64,000 nucleotides of DNA from UBA7803 sp963822255 (GTDB taxonomy: Bacteria; Pseudomonadota; Gammaproteobacteria; Pseudomonadales; Azotimanducaceae). Below the pieces are notes generated by a model, which saw only the letters and a list, made by a program, of their open reading frames with translations, ran no database searches and was not told the DNA's origin. The stretch covers positions 186,001-250,000 of the forward strand of contig CAWGGV010000008.1 of the NCBI GenBank assembly GCA_963822255.1, in the 5' to 3' direction. Numbering within the stretch: position 1 is the first letter of the stretch; each line of letters opens with the position of its first letter. This document shows positions 35,706-44,460 of this stretch, piece after piece. Position numbers and translations under genes: made by a program.

Positions 35706-36884
35706 TTCGGTCCGTTCCAGTGGAAGTCCTGGCGCGGGCGATCGCTCGCGGGGCTCGGGAAAGCCATGTTCGTCCAGGACGGATTCAACGTGATGGAATA
35801 GTCCCGCTCGACCTCCGGCGGCGCTTCGCGGAGGGTCGATCCGGTCAGCAGCACGGCCACCAGCAGCGACTGGCCGATCAGCACCGCCAGCTTTTCTCCC
35901 GGCTCGGACCAGACGATGTCGCCGCCCTGGTCGTGCGCCGTGACGAGCGCCCGGCCCCTCAACAGCAGAGCCGCGTCCGGCTGAAGAGCCCGGCGCAGAT
36001 GGCCGAGGTAGGCCTGCAGCGGCGCGGCCAGGCGCCGCCAGAGCGTCGCGGTGGGCGCAGGTTCGGCGCCGCGGTCGGCGGAGGGCACAGGCGGTTGCAT
36101 CCGCTGCTCGAATCTGCCGCAGGGCGCGGTGGTAACCGAGCTCGTCCTGATAGCACGCCGCGGCCAGGCTGTCCGCCTGAAGATGAAACTCCCGCGACAG
36201 ACCGGTGGCGATGCGCCGGACCCACGGCAGCGGCCAATAGGCGCAGGCGACGAGCTGCGCGAATAGATACCAGCCCCCGTGGTGTTTGAGCTGCCGGCAG
36301 AGACCCTGAATAATCAGCACATCGACGACGGAACGCGGCCATCGCGCCACGGCCGCAGGCAGCACGACACGCCGCAGGCCGGCCAGATGTATCGGCTGCG
36401 CTACCGCCATCAGCACCAGGGCTCTCGGCGTTCGCGCGCCGAGCCGCCGCTGCCAGTGGCCGAGCCGCTGGCAGAGCTCGTGGTCGTCCGGCAACGACCG
36501 CTGAGCCATCGCCTCCGATACGGCGCGGAGGTAGCTGCGGATCAGGTGCGCAACTCCGATCACAAAACCCGTCAGCCACACCGCCAGCATCGCGAGCCAG
36601 ACGGCGCTCTGCGAAGGGGATGGTTCCAGGCGCTCCACGAACACGGCGAGACGGGTATTCGGCAGCAGCCAGATCATCAGCGGGCTCACCACCAGGACGA
36701 CGAGCGAGAGCTTCCAGAACGACAGGCTGAACAGCACGTTGCCCTGCGGAACCCGGCGCCGCGACAGCGCCAGCAACGTCACCAGCAGCAGCCCGGCGAG
36801 CATGGCCCTGGCGAAATCCGGGAGCCGGTCCAGCAGGCCGACGTACCAGATCAGGACGGTAGCGGGATCGAGAGGTGCCTCCAT
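35702..36884 (-). CDS. M56 (BlaR1)-like membrane protein with lost catalytic motif (one frameshift)
   Basis: Four to five transmembrane helices (MLAGLLLVTLLAL, LVVLVVSPLMIWLL, WLAMLAVWLTGFVIG, LFAQLVACAYWPLPW) in the arrangement of M56 peptidases. Where BlaR1 has HExxH the segment reads IIQGLCRQLKHHGG, and only the later REFHLQADSLA resembles the third-ligand region. Zinc proteolysis is therefore doubtful. The frame shifts at about 36110-36118; the remainder (RMQPPVPSADRGAEPAP, then a last transmembrane helix GQSLLVAVLLTGS and a periplasmic tail) completes about 393 residues. ATG 36884. The stop overlaps the CoA-transferase start. Confidence 0.6.
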
Positions 36885-36889
36885 GTCGA

Positions 36890-37411
36890 CTAACTCATGA
36901 CGATTGCAAGAAGGCGCAGCATTGTTGCGTAGAACGCCACCACCACGCCCACGTAGGCGACGGTGACCGCCACCGCCTTCGACCTGGCGCTGGCCATCGC
37001 GTACTGCACGCAATTCGTCAACGCCATCGCGACGATCAGCACGAGCACCGCGGCCACCAGCATCGGCAGCCAGGGCGTGGCCGCTGAGAACGGCGCCGTA
37101 AGCAGCACGACGACGTGCGCTGCAGCCAGCAGCAGCAATGCGGCCTGCACGCTGGAACGGAGCCTGACGGGCATAGCCCATCGGCTCACCATCGCTGCGC
37201 CAAGGTAGAGACCGGCGAAGATCGTGAACACGTACAGGACCACGACGATCGGATGGCTGTGGAACACGTAGACCTGAGCTACGGCGGACAGAACCAGCAG
37301 CGCCAGGAGCGCCGCCAGGGTCAGCCTTCGAGAGTAATGAATGCGTTGCGGAGAGCCGCGCATGAAGGCGATGCGCGCCATGCCTCGACTGACGTTTGCG
37401 ATTGATTGCAT
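36890..37411 (-). CDS. Predicted inner-membrane protein, unknown function
   Basis: 173 residues with five hydrophobic helices (LAALLALLVLSAVAQVYVF, IVVVLYVFTIFAGLYLGAA, AALLLLAAAHVVVLLTA, LPMLVAAVLVLIVAMAL, AVAVTVAYVGVVVAFYATM). Its stop is 5 bases before the M56-like start, so they are probably co-expressed and may form one membrane unit. No motif recognised. The N-terminal 30 residues are basic. Confidence 0.65.
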   Translation of the reverse strand: MQSIANVSRGMARIAFMRGSPQRIHYSRRLTLAALLALLVLSAVAQVYVFHSHPIVVVLYVFTIFAGLYLGAAMVSRWAMPVRLRSSVQAALLLLAAAHVVVLLTAPFSAATPWLPMLVAAVLVLIVAMALTNCVQYAMASARSKAVAVTVAYVGVVVAFYATMLRLLAIVMS

Positions 37412-37431
37412 CGTTAGAATGCTACTTGATG

Positions 37432-37506
37432 TGGTAGCCCCGGCAGGAATCGAACCTGCATTTGCCGCTTAGGAGGCGGCCGTTCTATCCGTTGAACTAC
37501 GGGGCC
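37432..37506 (-). tRNA. tRNA-Arg (anticodon CCT)
   Basis: Cloverleaf on the minus strand with encoded CCA. The anticodon stem GCCGC/GCGGC encloses CTCCTAA (anticodon CCT), the T-arm is GCAGG-TTCGATT-CCTGC, and the acceptor stem GGCCCCG/CGGGGCT ends in a G-T pair. Reads AGG codons. Confidence 0.93.
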
Positions 37507-37572
37507 GTCGAGAAGACGCAGTTTAGCGCAGCGGGAAACGCCTGCGCACCCGGGCCCGCGGCGCGGCCTCCA

Positions 37573-38700
37573 CTATCGTTCGTCGATCATCCGCTGCAGG
37601 TAGTCCGCACCGCCGTCGGTCTCGAGCCTGACCCACATCGGGTAGTGATCGGAAAACTGATACGTGCGCCAGTTCAGGTATACCTTGCGGAGCGCGTCGC
37701 TGTTCCCAGCCTTCTTGCCCGAGGTCGACGTGGCCTTGACGATCTCCGCGTAGTCGTCGAACTGGTCGTCGGCAAGCACGTGCTCGAAGATCGGCACGAC
37801 GCCGGCGTTGCGTTTGAGCGGATCCGCTGACCGGGACTCGACGTAGTCCACGAGCTCCGGTTTGGTCTTGAACCCGATCTGATCGTAATGCTGGGCCGTG
37901 CCGGTGGTGGGTTGCTCCTGCAACGCCTTGGGCACGACGAACCCGTTGTCGGTGAGAGCCTTCATGGTTTCGTGCTCGGGACTGACGATATTGAAGTCGC
38001 CAAGCAGAAACAGCGCACGGTCTTCGCCAAGAGCGCGGTCTGCGCGCTTGCCGAGATACCGGGCGATCGACTCGATCTCTTCGATCCGCTGGTCCAGCTT
38101 CTCGCCAGCGGTAGCGCCGTAGTAGATGTGAACGGTGCAGATGTCGAACTTCAGCCAGCCCGACTGAAACGAAGCCATGAACGGCGTGCGCTTGAACTGG
38201 TTTCCGGCGACGACGGTCTTGCCATCGATTTCGAGCGTGGCTTTGCTGATCAGCAGCTCACCGGGAAGAACGATCTCGCCTGCGATCTTCTGAAAGTGCA
38301 CCTTCCGGCGGTCGTAGGCGAACGTCATACGCTCACCGTTGCCGCCGAGGGAACGGTCGGTGGCGTCGGTCGCGATGTAGTCCCAGTCAGGGCCGAGGAC
38401 GTCCATGATCTGGCCCCACTCCGCGAGCTCGTTCACCTCCTGCACGGCAACGAAATCGAACCGCGAGATCACCTCGGCGATGTAGAACCAGGCTTCCGGG
38501 AGGCGCTTGCCCCAGCCGCGCCGGGTTCCCGACTTGCCGAGGTCCCGTACGTTCCACGTGGCAAGCAGAAGATTGTCCTCGGCGTCCTTCGAGGGCACCG
38601 TGCGGTCGAGCTGCTCCCTGAGGGCCACCAGATTGCGCGCAGCGCGCAGGCGCGTGTCGGTGTCCCTGATCTTCCACCTGAGACAGTCGTAGAACGGCAT
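37573..38700 (-). CDS. Endonuclease/exonuclease/phosphatase family protein
   Basis: 375 residues with the metal-dependent phosphodiesterase fold: LLLATWNVRDLG (Asn), DFVAVQEVNEL (Glu), FDICTVHIYYG (His), LFLLGDFNIVSPEH (Asp and Asn) and QFSDHYPMWVRL (Asp-His) near the end. No signal peptide, so cytosolic. Substrate (DNA, lipid or nucleotide) cannot be assigned. It lies between two tRNA genes and ends 66 bases before tRNA-Arg(CCT) on the same strand. ATG 38700 begins MPFYDCLRWKIRD. Confidence 0.85.
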   Translation of the reverse strand: MPFYDCLRWKIRDTDTRLRAARNLVALREQLDRTVPSKDAEDNLLLATWNVRDLGKSGTRRGWGKRLPEAWFYIAEVISRFDFVAVQEVNELAEWGQIMDVLGPDWDYIATDATDRSLGGNGERMTFAYDRRKVHFQKIAGEIVLPGELLISKATLEIDGKTVVAGNQFKRTPFMASFQSGWLKFDICTVHIYYGATAGEKLDQRIEEIESIARYLGKRADRALGEDRALFLLGDFNIVSPEHETMKALTDNGFVVPKALQEQPTTGTAQHYDQIGFKTKPELVDYVESRSADPLKRNAGVVPIFEHVLADDQFDDYAEIVKATSTSGKKAGNSDALRKVYLNWRTYQFSDHYPMWVRLETDGGADYLQRMIDER

Positions 38701-38836
38701 GATCTCCCCCGGGCGCGAGCGTCCCGCCCGATGCCGCCAGCTCGTGGCGTGTCGGCAATCGTGCTGCTGGCGGCGCGTGGAGTCCAGCTCTCGAGCAGCG
38801 GAAGAAAGGCTCTTTTATTGCGCGCCCGGAGAGATT
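38701..38836. other. Non-coding stretch with decayed copy of the tRNA-Arg 3' end
   Basis: No gene seen. Its right end (38810-38836) reads GGCTCTTTTATTG followed by CGCGCCCGGAGAGATT, a worn copy of the terminator arm plus the last 16 or so bases of tRNA-Arg(ACG), so the repeat array once extended further left. Confidence 0.6.
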
Positions 38837-38956
38837 GATTCGCGGCCGGGGACGGCCGCTCACCCCTGAAGGGGCGCTGCCGCTCCGCGGCAACGTCCAA
38901 ATCCGCTCTGCGGATTTGTCGAACTGCGGAGCTCGAACCAAACTCGCAACCTCGCC

Positions 38957-38989
38957 AATACAAAAGCCCCACGAGGGGGCTTTTGTATT
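38957..38989 (-). terminator. Duplicated copy of the tRNA terminator
   Basis: Inverted repeat AATACAAAAGCCCC / GGGGCTTTTGTATT around a short loop, identical to the copy directly behind tRNA-Arg(ACG). It now stands next to a tRNA fragment only. Confidence 0.75.
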
Positions 38990-39210
38990 GGCGCGCCCGG
39001 AGAGATTGATTCGCGGCCGGGGACGGCCGCTCACCCCTGAAGGGGCGCTGCCGCTCCGCGGCAACGTCCAAATCCGCTCTGCGGATTAGTGATTCGCGGC
39101 CGGGGACGGCCGCTCACCCCTGAAGGGGCGCTGCCGCTCCGCGGCAACGTCCAAATCCGCTCTGCGGATTTGTCGAACTGCGGAGCTCGAACCAAACTCG
39201 CAACCTCGCC

Positions 39211-39243
39211 AATACAAAAGCCCCACGAGGGGGCTTTTGTATT
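39211..39243 (-). terminator. Terminator of tRNA-Arg(ACG)
   Basis: Near-perfect 14-base stem (AATACAAAAGCCCC with GGGGCTTTTGTATT) starting at the last base of the tRNA CCA. A T-rich run follows the GC core in the tRNA's direction, as in intrinsic terminators; the symmetry would let it stop transcripts from both sides. Confidence 0.85.
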
Positions 39244-39319
39244 GGCGCGCCCGGAGAGATTCGAACTCCCGACCTTCTGGTTCGTAGCCAGACGCTCTAT
39301 CCAACTGAGCTACGGGCGC
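39243..39319 (-). tRNA. tRNA-Arg (anticodon ACG)
   Basis: Cloverleaf on the minus strand with encoded CCA. Acceptor GCGCCCG/CGGGCGC, anticodon stem TCTGG/CCAGA around CTACGAA (anticodon ACG, read as ICG after deamination), T-arm GGGAG-TTCGAAT-CTCTC. Decodes CGU, CGC and CGA. Confidence 0.95.
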
Positions 39320-39376
39320 GGAAGGCGCGCTATTATCTGGAAGCCCCGAATACCCGTCAAGGAAACCCAGGAAACC

Positions 39377-40591
39377 GTGGAGAATCCATTGCCGGCAGCG
39401 CCGTCTCCGAGTGCCGTGCGGATTCCCCCGGCGGTGTGGGCGCTCGGCTTCGTCAGCCTGTTGATGGACGTCTCCTCTGAGATGATCCACAGCCTGCTGC
39501 CGGCGTTCATCGTCACTGGCCTCGGCGCCAGCGCCATGTCTCTGGGGCTGATCGAGGGGGTCGCGGAGTCCACGGCGCTGATCGTCAAGGTGTTCTCCGG
39601 CACGCTCAGCGATTATCTGGGCCGGCGCAAATGGCTTGCGGTGGCCGGCTACGCGCTGGGGGCGCTCAGCAAGCCGCTGTTCGCGGTTGCCCCCGGTGTG
39701 GGCACGGTGTTCGGGGCGCGCTTCATCGATCGCGTCGGCAAGGGCATCCGCGGCGCTCCGCGGGATGCGCTGGTGGCCGATCTCACCGCCCCGGAGGTGC
39801 GCGGCGCCGCCTACGGGCTCCGGCAGGCGCTGGATACTGTCGGCGCCGTCGCCGGGCCACTGCTCGCAGTGGCGCTCATGCTGCTGTGGAACGACGATTT
39901 TCGTGCCGTTTTCTGGGTGGCGGTGATTCCCGCCGTGGTGGCCGTGCTGGTGCTCGTGGGCGGCGTCGGCGAGCCCGACGGCGCACGGCAGCGCCGGGCC
40001 GTGTCGCCACTCCGCAGAAGCGAGCTGGCCCGCCTCGACCGCCGCTACTGGTGGGTGGTCTTGGTGGGCGGCACCTTCGCCCTCGCCCGCTTCAGCGAGG
40101 CGTTCCTGGTGCTGCGGGCGGAGCAGACCGGCCTCTCCCTGGCCTGGCTGCCGGTCACCCTGGTGGTCATGAACGCGGTCTATGCCGTGGCCGCTTATCC
40201 GTTCGGCAAGCTGGCCGACCGGCGGCGCCACATGGCCCTGCTGGCATCAGGTCTGGTGGCGCTGATCGCAGCCGACAGCCTGCTCGCCACCGCCCACCAT
40301 TGGAGTCTGGTTCTGGCGGGGGTGGCCGTGTGGGGTCTGCACATGGGGATCACCCAGGGGTTGCTCGCCACCATGGTCGCGGCCGCGGCTCCCGCCGACC
40401 TGCGCGGTACCGCATTCGGCGTCTTCAATCTGCTGAGCGGCCTCGCGATGCTTGTGGCCAGCGTGCTGGCCGGATTCCTGTGGGACGTGGTGAGCCCCGC
40501 GGCGCCGTTTTTCGCCGGAATTGCCATGGCTGCGGTGACCCTGGTGCTGATCGGGGTGAACCCGGCACCGCCGGGCCAGGTACAGCAATGA
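39377..40591 (+). CDS. Major facilitator superfamily transporter
   Basis: 404 residues from GTG 39377; the open frame continues upstream only through the antisense of tRNA-Arg, which is not protein. About twelve transmembrane helices are visible. The loop-2 motif DYLGRRKWLAVAGY and the loop RFIDRVGKGIRGAPRDALVAD mark it as an MFS drug/metabolite-type permease of the group with RxGKGIRxxPRDA. The central loop (PDGARQRRAVSPLRRSE) separates the two halves. The substrate is unknown. It converges on the arn operon. Confidence 0.88.
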   Translation: MENPLPAAPSPSAVRIPPAVWALGFVSLLMDVSSEMIHSLLPAFIVTGLGASAMSLGLIEGVAESTALIVKVFSGTLSDYLGRRKWLAVAGYALGALSKPLFAVAPGVGTVFGARFIDRVGKGIRGAPRDALVADLTAPEVRGAAYGLRQALDTVGAVAGPLLAVALMLLWNDDFRAVFWVAVIPAVVAVLVLVGGVGEPDGARQRRAVSPLRRSELARLDRRYWWVVLVGGTFALARFSEAFLVLRAEQTGLSLAWLPVTLVVMNAVYAVAAYPFGKLADRRRHMALLASGLVALIAADSLLATAHHWSLVLAGVAVWGLHMGITQGLLATMVAAAAPADLRGTAFGVFNLLSGLAMLVASVLAGFLWDVVSPAAPFFAGIAMAAVTLVLIGVNPAPPGQVQQ

Positions 40592-40600
40592 TCCTGAGCC

Positions 40601-41032
40601 TCAATCGTCCACGGCCGCGGCCGCGTCCGCCGACGCCGACCACGCCACGGCGGCATTGCCGAGCACCACCAGCACCACGCCGAGCCCGCGAGCCGGATGC
40701 AGACTCTCGGCCAACCCGGGCAGCCAGGCCGCGCCAAAGGCCACCAGCAGAAAGCTGAGGCTCAGCATCGGATAGGCGACGCTCACCGGCAGCCGCGCCA
40801 GCGCGCCCAGCCAGGCCAGCATGGAGCTGCCGTAGCACAGCGCGCCGAGCGCCAGCAGCGGCAGCCAGCGGCCGGCCAGCGACCACGACAGCAGGGCGTC
40901 AGGCGCCGGCGCCCGGAGCATGCCGAGCTTGAGGGCGAGTTGAGCCACCGATACCAGCAGCACGCTGGTGAGCAGCAGAGCAAACCCGGCCCGCGACGCC
41001 CGCCGCAGGCTGCCCACGGGCGCCAAGATCAC
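40601..41032 (-). CDS. arnF: ArnF-like subunit of the L-Ara4N-phosphoundecaprenol flippase
   Basis: 143 residues with four transmembrane helices of the EmrE/SMR type (FALLLTSVLLVSVAQLALKLG, LLALGALCYGSSMLAWLGAL, AYPMLSLSFLLVAFGAAW, LGVVLVVLGNAAVAW). ArnE and ArnF together move L-Ara4N-undecaprenyl phosphate across the inner membrane. Last gene of the arn operon; ATG 41032 overlaps the arnE stop. E versus F is assigned by order. Confidence 0.85.
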   Translation of the reverse strand: MILAPVGSLRRASRAGFALLLTSVLLVSVAQLALKLGMLRAPAPDALLSWSLAGRWLPLLALGALCYGSSMLAWLGALARLPVSVAYPMLSLSFLLVAFGAAWLPGLAESLHPARGLGVVLVVLGNAAVAWSASADAAAAVDD

Positions 41033-41388
41033 GAGAGCGACACCACCGTCACGCCGGCAACGATGAGACCGGCACCCAGCCAGCGAGCGGGCGGCACCGA
41101 CTCACGAAACCAGCGCTGCGCCACCAGCAGCATCACCACGTAGTTGGCGCTGAGCAGCGGATAAGCCTTGCTCACCGGCATCCGGCCCAGCACCACCAGC
41201 CACACCAGCATGGCCGCGCCCAGGGCGGCGACAGCGCCCCAGAACAGCGGCTGGCGGAGGTAATAGCGCATCTTGTCCGGTGCGCCGCGGCCGTTGATGG
41301 CGAGCTGCTTCTGCAGCGCCTGACCCGTTACCGTCAGCAAGATGGTGGCGGCCACGCAGAGCCCGGTGAGCAGGTCCGCGGCCGTCAT
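41029..41388 (-). CDS. arnE: ArnE-like subunit of the L-Ara4N-phosphoundecaprenol flippase
   Basis: 119 residues from ATG 41388 (MTAADLLTGLCV); the longer frame upstream lies in arnB. Four helices with SMR pattern: CVAATILLTVTGQALQKQLA, PLFWGAVAALGAAMLVWLVVL, AYPLLSANYVVMLLVAQRWF and WLGAGLIVAGVTVVS. It overlaps both arnB and arnF by 4 bases, so subunits should be made together. Confidence 0.86.
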   Translation of the reverse strand: MTAADLLTGLCVAATILLTVTGQALQKQLAINGRGAPDKMRYYLRQPLFWGAVAALGAAMLVWLVVLGRMPVSKAYPLLSANYVVMLLVAQRWFRESVPPARWLGAGLIVAGVTVVSLS

Positions 41389-42554
41389 CGGGCCAGCACG
41401 CCTTCCACCGCAGCCACCACTCGGTCCACGTCCGCTTCGGTCATGGCTGGAAACAGGGGCAGCGAGCACAGCCGCGCGGAGTTCCACTCGGTATTCGGCA
41501 GGTCAGCCGAAACGGGCGATGGGTGATCCCGGTAATAGCGCTGCTCGTGAACGGCGCGGAAGTGGATGCCGCAACCGATACCGTGAGCCTTCAGCGCTTC
41601 GATGAGTCCGCCCCGGGTGATCGATTCGGAGACGACCCGCACCACGAACAGATGCCAGGCGTGCTCGTGGGGCCACGGCGGCAAGTCCAGAAGGCGGATG
41701 CCGACGAGGCCGGCAAGGCGCCGGCGGTAGCGCTCCGCCAGTGCCCGACGCCGGCCGTTGATGTCGTCGAGACGGTCGAGCTGACTGGCCGCGAGCGCGG
41801 CGCACAGGTCCGGCAGGTTGTACTTGAAGCCGGGCTCGATGACTTCTGCCTGCGGGCTGCGGCCCTGGGACGCGCGGCCATAGGCGTCGACGCCGAGCCC
41901 GTGGAAGCGCAGCCGGCGAAGACGCTCCGCCAGCGCGTCGTCGTCCGTCACTATCATTCCGCCCTCGGCGGCGGTGACGTTCTTGATGGCCTGCAGGGAG
42001 AAGATGGCGTCGCCGCCCGCCCCCACCGGACGGTCCCTGTAGCGGCTCCCGAGGGCGTGAGCCGCGTCCTCCACCATGGCAATGCCGCGGTCGGCGGCCA
42101 GCGCCCGCAGCGGATCCTGATCCAGCGGTGCGCCGGCGAAATGGACGGGCACGATCAGCCGGGTGCGGGGCGAGATCGCCGCCTCCACCGCTGCCGCATC
42201 CACCATCAGGTGCTCACGGTGCACGTCGACGAACACGGGTGTGGCGCCGACCAGGCGGATGAGGTTTACCGTGGACACCCACGTCAGCGAGGGCGTGATG
42301 ACCTCATCGCCTGGGCCGATGCCGAGAGCGTGGAGATACAGATGCATGGCACCCGTCGCCGATGCCGCCGCGATGGCGTGGCGCACACCCAGCCGCTGCC
42401 GGAAGCCCTCTTCCAGTTCTGCGCAGCGCGGACCGGTAGTGATCCAGCCCGAGCGCAGCACAGCCACCACGGATGCGATGTCCGCCTCGCTCACGTCCGG
42501 ACGGCAGAACGGCAGGAAAGGCTCGTCGGTCCGGCGCTCCGATGGTTCGTTCAT
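41385..42554 (-). CDS. arnB: ArnB UDP-Ara4O aminotransferase (PLP)
   Basis: 389 residues from ATG 42554. Converts UDP-4-keto-arabinose to UDP-L-Ara4N with glutamate. DegT/DnrJ/EryC1 landmarks: FCRPDVSEADIASVVAVLRSG, GWITTGPRCAELEEGF, ATGAMHLYLHALGIGPGDEV, VEDAAHALGSRY, and the PLP lysine in IFSLQAIKNVTAAEGG (about residue 188). GIGCGIHFRAVHEQRYYRD is ArnB-like. It overlaps arnD and arnE. Confidence 0.94.
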   Translation of the reverse strand: MNEPSERRTDEPFLPFCRPDVSEADIASVVAVLRSGWITTGPRCAELEEGFRQRLGVRHAIAAASATGAMHLYLHALGIGPGDEVITPSLTWVSTVNLIRLVGATPVFVDVHREHLMVDAAAVEAAISPRTRLIVPVHFAGAPLDQDPLRALAADRGIAMVEDAAHALGSRYRDRPVGAGGDAIFSLQAIKNVTAAEGGMIVTDDDALAERLRRLRFHGLGVDAYGRASQGRSPQAEVIEPGFKYNLPDLCAALAASQLDRLDDINGRRRALAERYRRRLAGLVGIRLLDLPPWPHEHAWHLFVVRVVSESITRGGLIEALKAHGIGCGIHFRAVHEQRYYRDHPSPVSADLPNTEWNSARLCSLPLFPAMTEADVDRVVAAVEGVLAR

Positions 42555-43495
42555 GTTGCAGCCTCCTCGCGCGGCAACACGTCCCCTTGGCTGGCGAGCG
42601 TGCCCGACCGGCCTGACACCTCCGCCCAGCACACCTCGCAGTCAGGCAATGCTTCGAGATCCAGGGAACGATGAAGGTCGCCCAGAGTACCAAGCCGCCA
42701 GCCCTGGCGCCGCCAGCCGGTGAGCAGCGCGCGAAATACGCTCATGAGCTTCATTCCTTCGAGCTCCGCGTGCAGGGTGTAGACGTGGGGCCCCGGCTGC
42801 GCCGCCGTGAGGCCGAGGAGATGGCCGGCCAGATCCTCCTCGGCGAGGCCTTCGCGGCCGAGGAGCTCGTCCAGAGTGGGCAGGGTGGTCGGCAGCTGGA
42901 TGCAGGTCGAGGCGGCGCCGTCCATCACCGGCAGGAACGGCCCGCGTCCCCGAGTGTCGCTGGCGAACGGCAACGCCCGCGCCTGTTGCAGCGCCGGCAC
43001 GTGGGCGTTGATCTGCCAGCCGGCCGCCCCGGACGTCGCCGGCTCGGTGCCGAAGGTCTCGCGGAACGCCTGCCACGCCAGATCCATTTCCCGCTCGGTC
43101 CAGGCGCGATCGCGCCGGCGTATGGTGTCCTGCCAGCGTACGTGGTCGTACGCGTGCACGCCGATTTCGTGACCTGCGCTTTGCGCTCGACGCATGACGT
43201 GGCCGCTCCGCCGCGCGATGTGTGGGCCGGGCAGCAGCACGCCGTAGACAAGCGTGCGCAGGCCGTAATGGCTGGCTACCGAGGTACGCCGCACCTTGCC
43301 GAGGAACCCGCGTCGGAACATCCGGCGCAGCGCCCGCCCCGTGTGATCCGGCCCCAGGCTGAACAGAAAGGTCGCGCGTATCTCGAGCTCGGCGAAAAGA
43401 TCGAGCAGGGCCGGCACGCCCTCCAGGGTGCCCCGGTAGGTGTCCACGTCCACCTTGAGGGCGAGCCAGCACGTGTCAGCGCACGACTCGTTCAT
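42551..43495 (-). CDS. arnD: ArnD deformylase (NodB/polysaccharide deacetylase fold)
   Basis: 314 residues from ATG 43495. Removes the formyl group from Ara4FN-undecaprenyl phosphate. ALKVDVDTYRGTLEGVPALLDLF is the first catalytic Asp motif, RATFLFSLGPDHTGRALRR follows, HEIGVHAYDHVRWQD holds the two metal His residues, and the later HAELEG region carries the last catalytic His. Overlaps arnB and the formyltransferase gene by 4 bases. It is likely membrane-associated, as is usual for ArnD. Confidence 0.92.
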   Translation of the reverse strand: MNESCADTCWLALKVDVDTYRGTLEGVPALLDLFAELEIRATFLFSLGPDHTGRALRRMFRRGFLGKVRRTSVASHYGLRTLVYGVLLPGPHIARRSGHVMRRAQSAGHEIGVHAYDHVRWQDTIRRRDRAWTEREMDLAWQAFRETFGTEPATSGAAGWQINAHVPALQQARALPFASDTRGRGPFLPVMDGAASTCIQLPTTLPTLDELLGREGLAEEDLAGHLLGLTAAQPGPHVYTLHAELEGMKLMSVFRALLTGWRRQGWRLGTLGDLHRSLDLEALPDCEVCWAEVSGRSGTLASQGDVLPREEAAT

Positions 43496-44460
43496 GCCGG
43501 CACCAGCACCTCGCCGAACAAACGGCCGAACGCGGCACGATCCAGCAGCGTGCCGTCGAGCTCGAGCCCGAGCACCTCGAAGCGGCGTCCGTCGGCGCAG
43601 TCGGCCCAGCAGGTGCCGTCCTGCCAGTACAGACGCGGACCAGCTCCCCTGGCTTGCAGGCCCCGGTAGTAGCTGCCCGCCAGCACCAGCCGGCCTGCCG
43701 GCGTATCGGTGAAGGCGCCGGGAAACGGCGGCGCCAACCCGCGCACCTGGTCGTGAACGGCCCCGGCGGGACGGGACCAGTCGATGCCGCCATCCTCCGG
43801 ACGGCGCCGCCCGAAGTAGCTGCCGGCCGCAAGGTCCTGGGGCTGTCCAGCCGCGGTGCCGTCGCGAAGCCGCGGAAGCGTGCGCAGCAGCACCGTCTCC
43901 GCGGCCCACGCCACCTTCCGCGACACGGCGAGCGCCGTGTCGTTCGGCAGGATGGGCACGGCTTCCCGGTCCAGCACCTCCCCGGCATCCGGCCGCTTCA
44001 CCATGCGGTGAAGACTCGCACCGGTGCGGGACTCGCCGTTCAGGATCGCCCAGTTGACGGGCGCCCGACCGCGGTAATGGGGCAACAGCGAGCCGTGCAG
44101 GTTGTAGGCACCGTCCCGAGCCAGCGACAGCAGCTCGTCCGCCAGCAGATGCCGATAGTAGAGCGAGAAGATCCAGCGGGGCTGGATCGTCCGCAGTCGG
44201 GGCGCCAGCGCACCGTCGTTGGGGCGAGCCGGCGCCACCACCTCGATGCCGTGCAGACGCGCCAAGTCGGCGACACTGTCGAACCAGCGGTGCTCGCCGG
44301 GGGCATCCTCGTGGGTGATGACCAGGCGCACGTCGGCGCCCGCGGCAAGCAGCGCCGCGAGGCCGCGCACGCCGACTTCGGAGTAAGCGAACACGACCGC
44401 AGTGGCATCGGCAACGCCGGCTGCGGTCGGGAGACCGCTGCTACCCGGGCTGGTGGTCAC
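43492..44460 (-). CDS. arnA: UDP-Ara4N formyltransferase (stand-alone ArnA N-terminal domain)
   Basis: 322 residues. Adds a formyl group from 10-formyl-THF to UDP-Ara4N. The fold has YNLHGSLLPHYRGRAPVNWAI, containing the catalytic HGSLLPxYRG motif with the upstream Asn, and the folate-site Asp in MVKRPDAGEVLDRE. E. coli ArnA fuses this domain to a dehydrogenase; here the dehydrogenase is a separate gene three genes upstream (47202-48248). It overlaps arnC by 20 bases. The symbol is shared by both halves. Confidence 0.9.
   Translation of the reverse strand: MTTSPGSSGLPTAAGVADATAVVFAYSEVGVRGLAALLAAGADVRLVITHEDAPGEHRWFDSVADLARLHGIEVVAPARPNDGALAPRLRTIQPRWIFSLYYRHLLADELLSLARDGAYNLHGSLLPHYRGRAPVNWAILNGESRTGASLHRMVKRPDAGEVLDREAVPILPNDTALAVSRKVAWAAETVLLRTLPRLRDGTAAGQPQDLAAGSYFGRRRPEDGGIDWSRPAGAVHDQVRGLAPPFPGAFTDTPAGRLVLAGSYYRGLQARGAGPRLYWQDGTCWADCADGRRFEVLGLELDGTLLDRAAFGRLFGEVLVPA

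Larger units (their letters stand above)
38837..39262. repeat. Tandem array built on the tRNA-Arg(ACG) 3' end
   Basis: A 171-base direct repeat (38837-39007 and 39091-39261) flanks a partial copy of about 80 bases (39008-39087). Each unit holds four small hairpins in a row: GCGGCCG/CGGCCGC, CCCCT/GGGG, GCCGC/GCGGC and AAATCCGC/GCGGATTT. The full units then carry a 33-base inverted repeat and the final 16-18 bases of tRNA-Arg. The array lies just downstream of the functional tRNA. Confidence 0.9.

Noticed and set aside
34293..37181. A 962-residue fusion of membrane peptidase and CoA-transferase
   Set aside because: The apparent fusion arises because the membrane gene shifts frame near 36114. 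Its true end is TGA 35702-35704, which overlaps the GTG of a separate CoA-transferase.
39089..39376. Protein-coding extension of the MFS transporter
   Set aside because: It translates the repeat array and the antisense of tRNA-Arg(ACG); a known type of misannotation.
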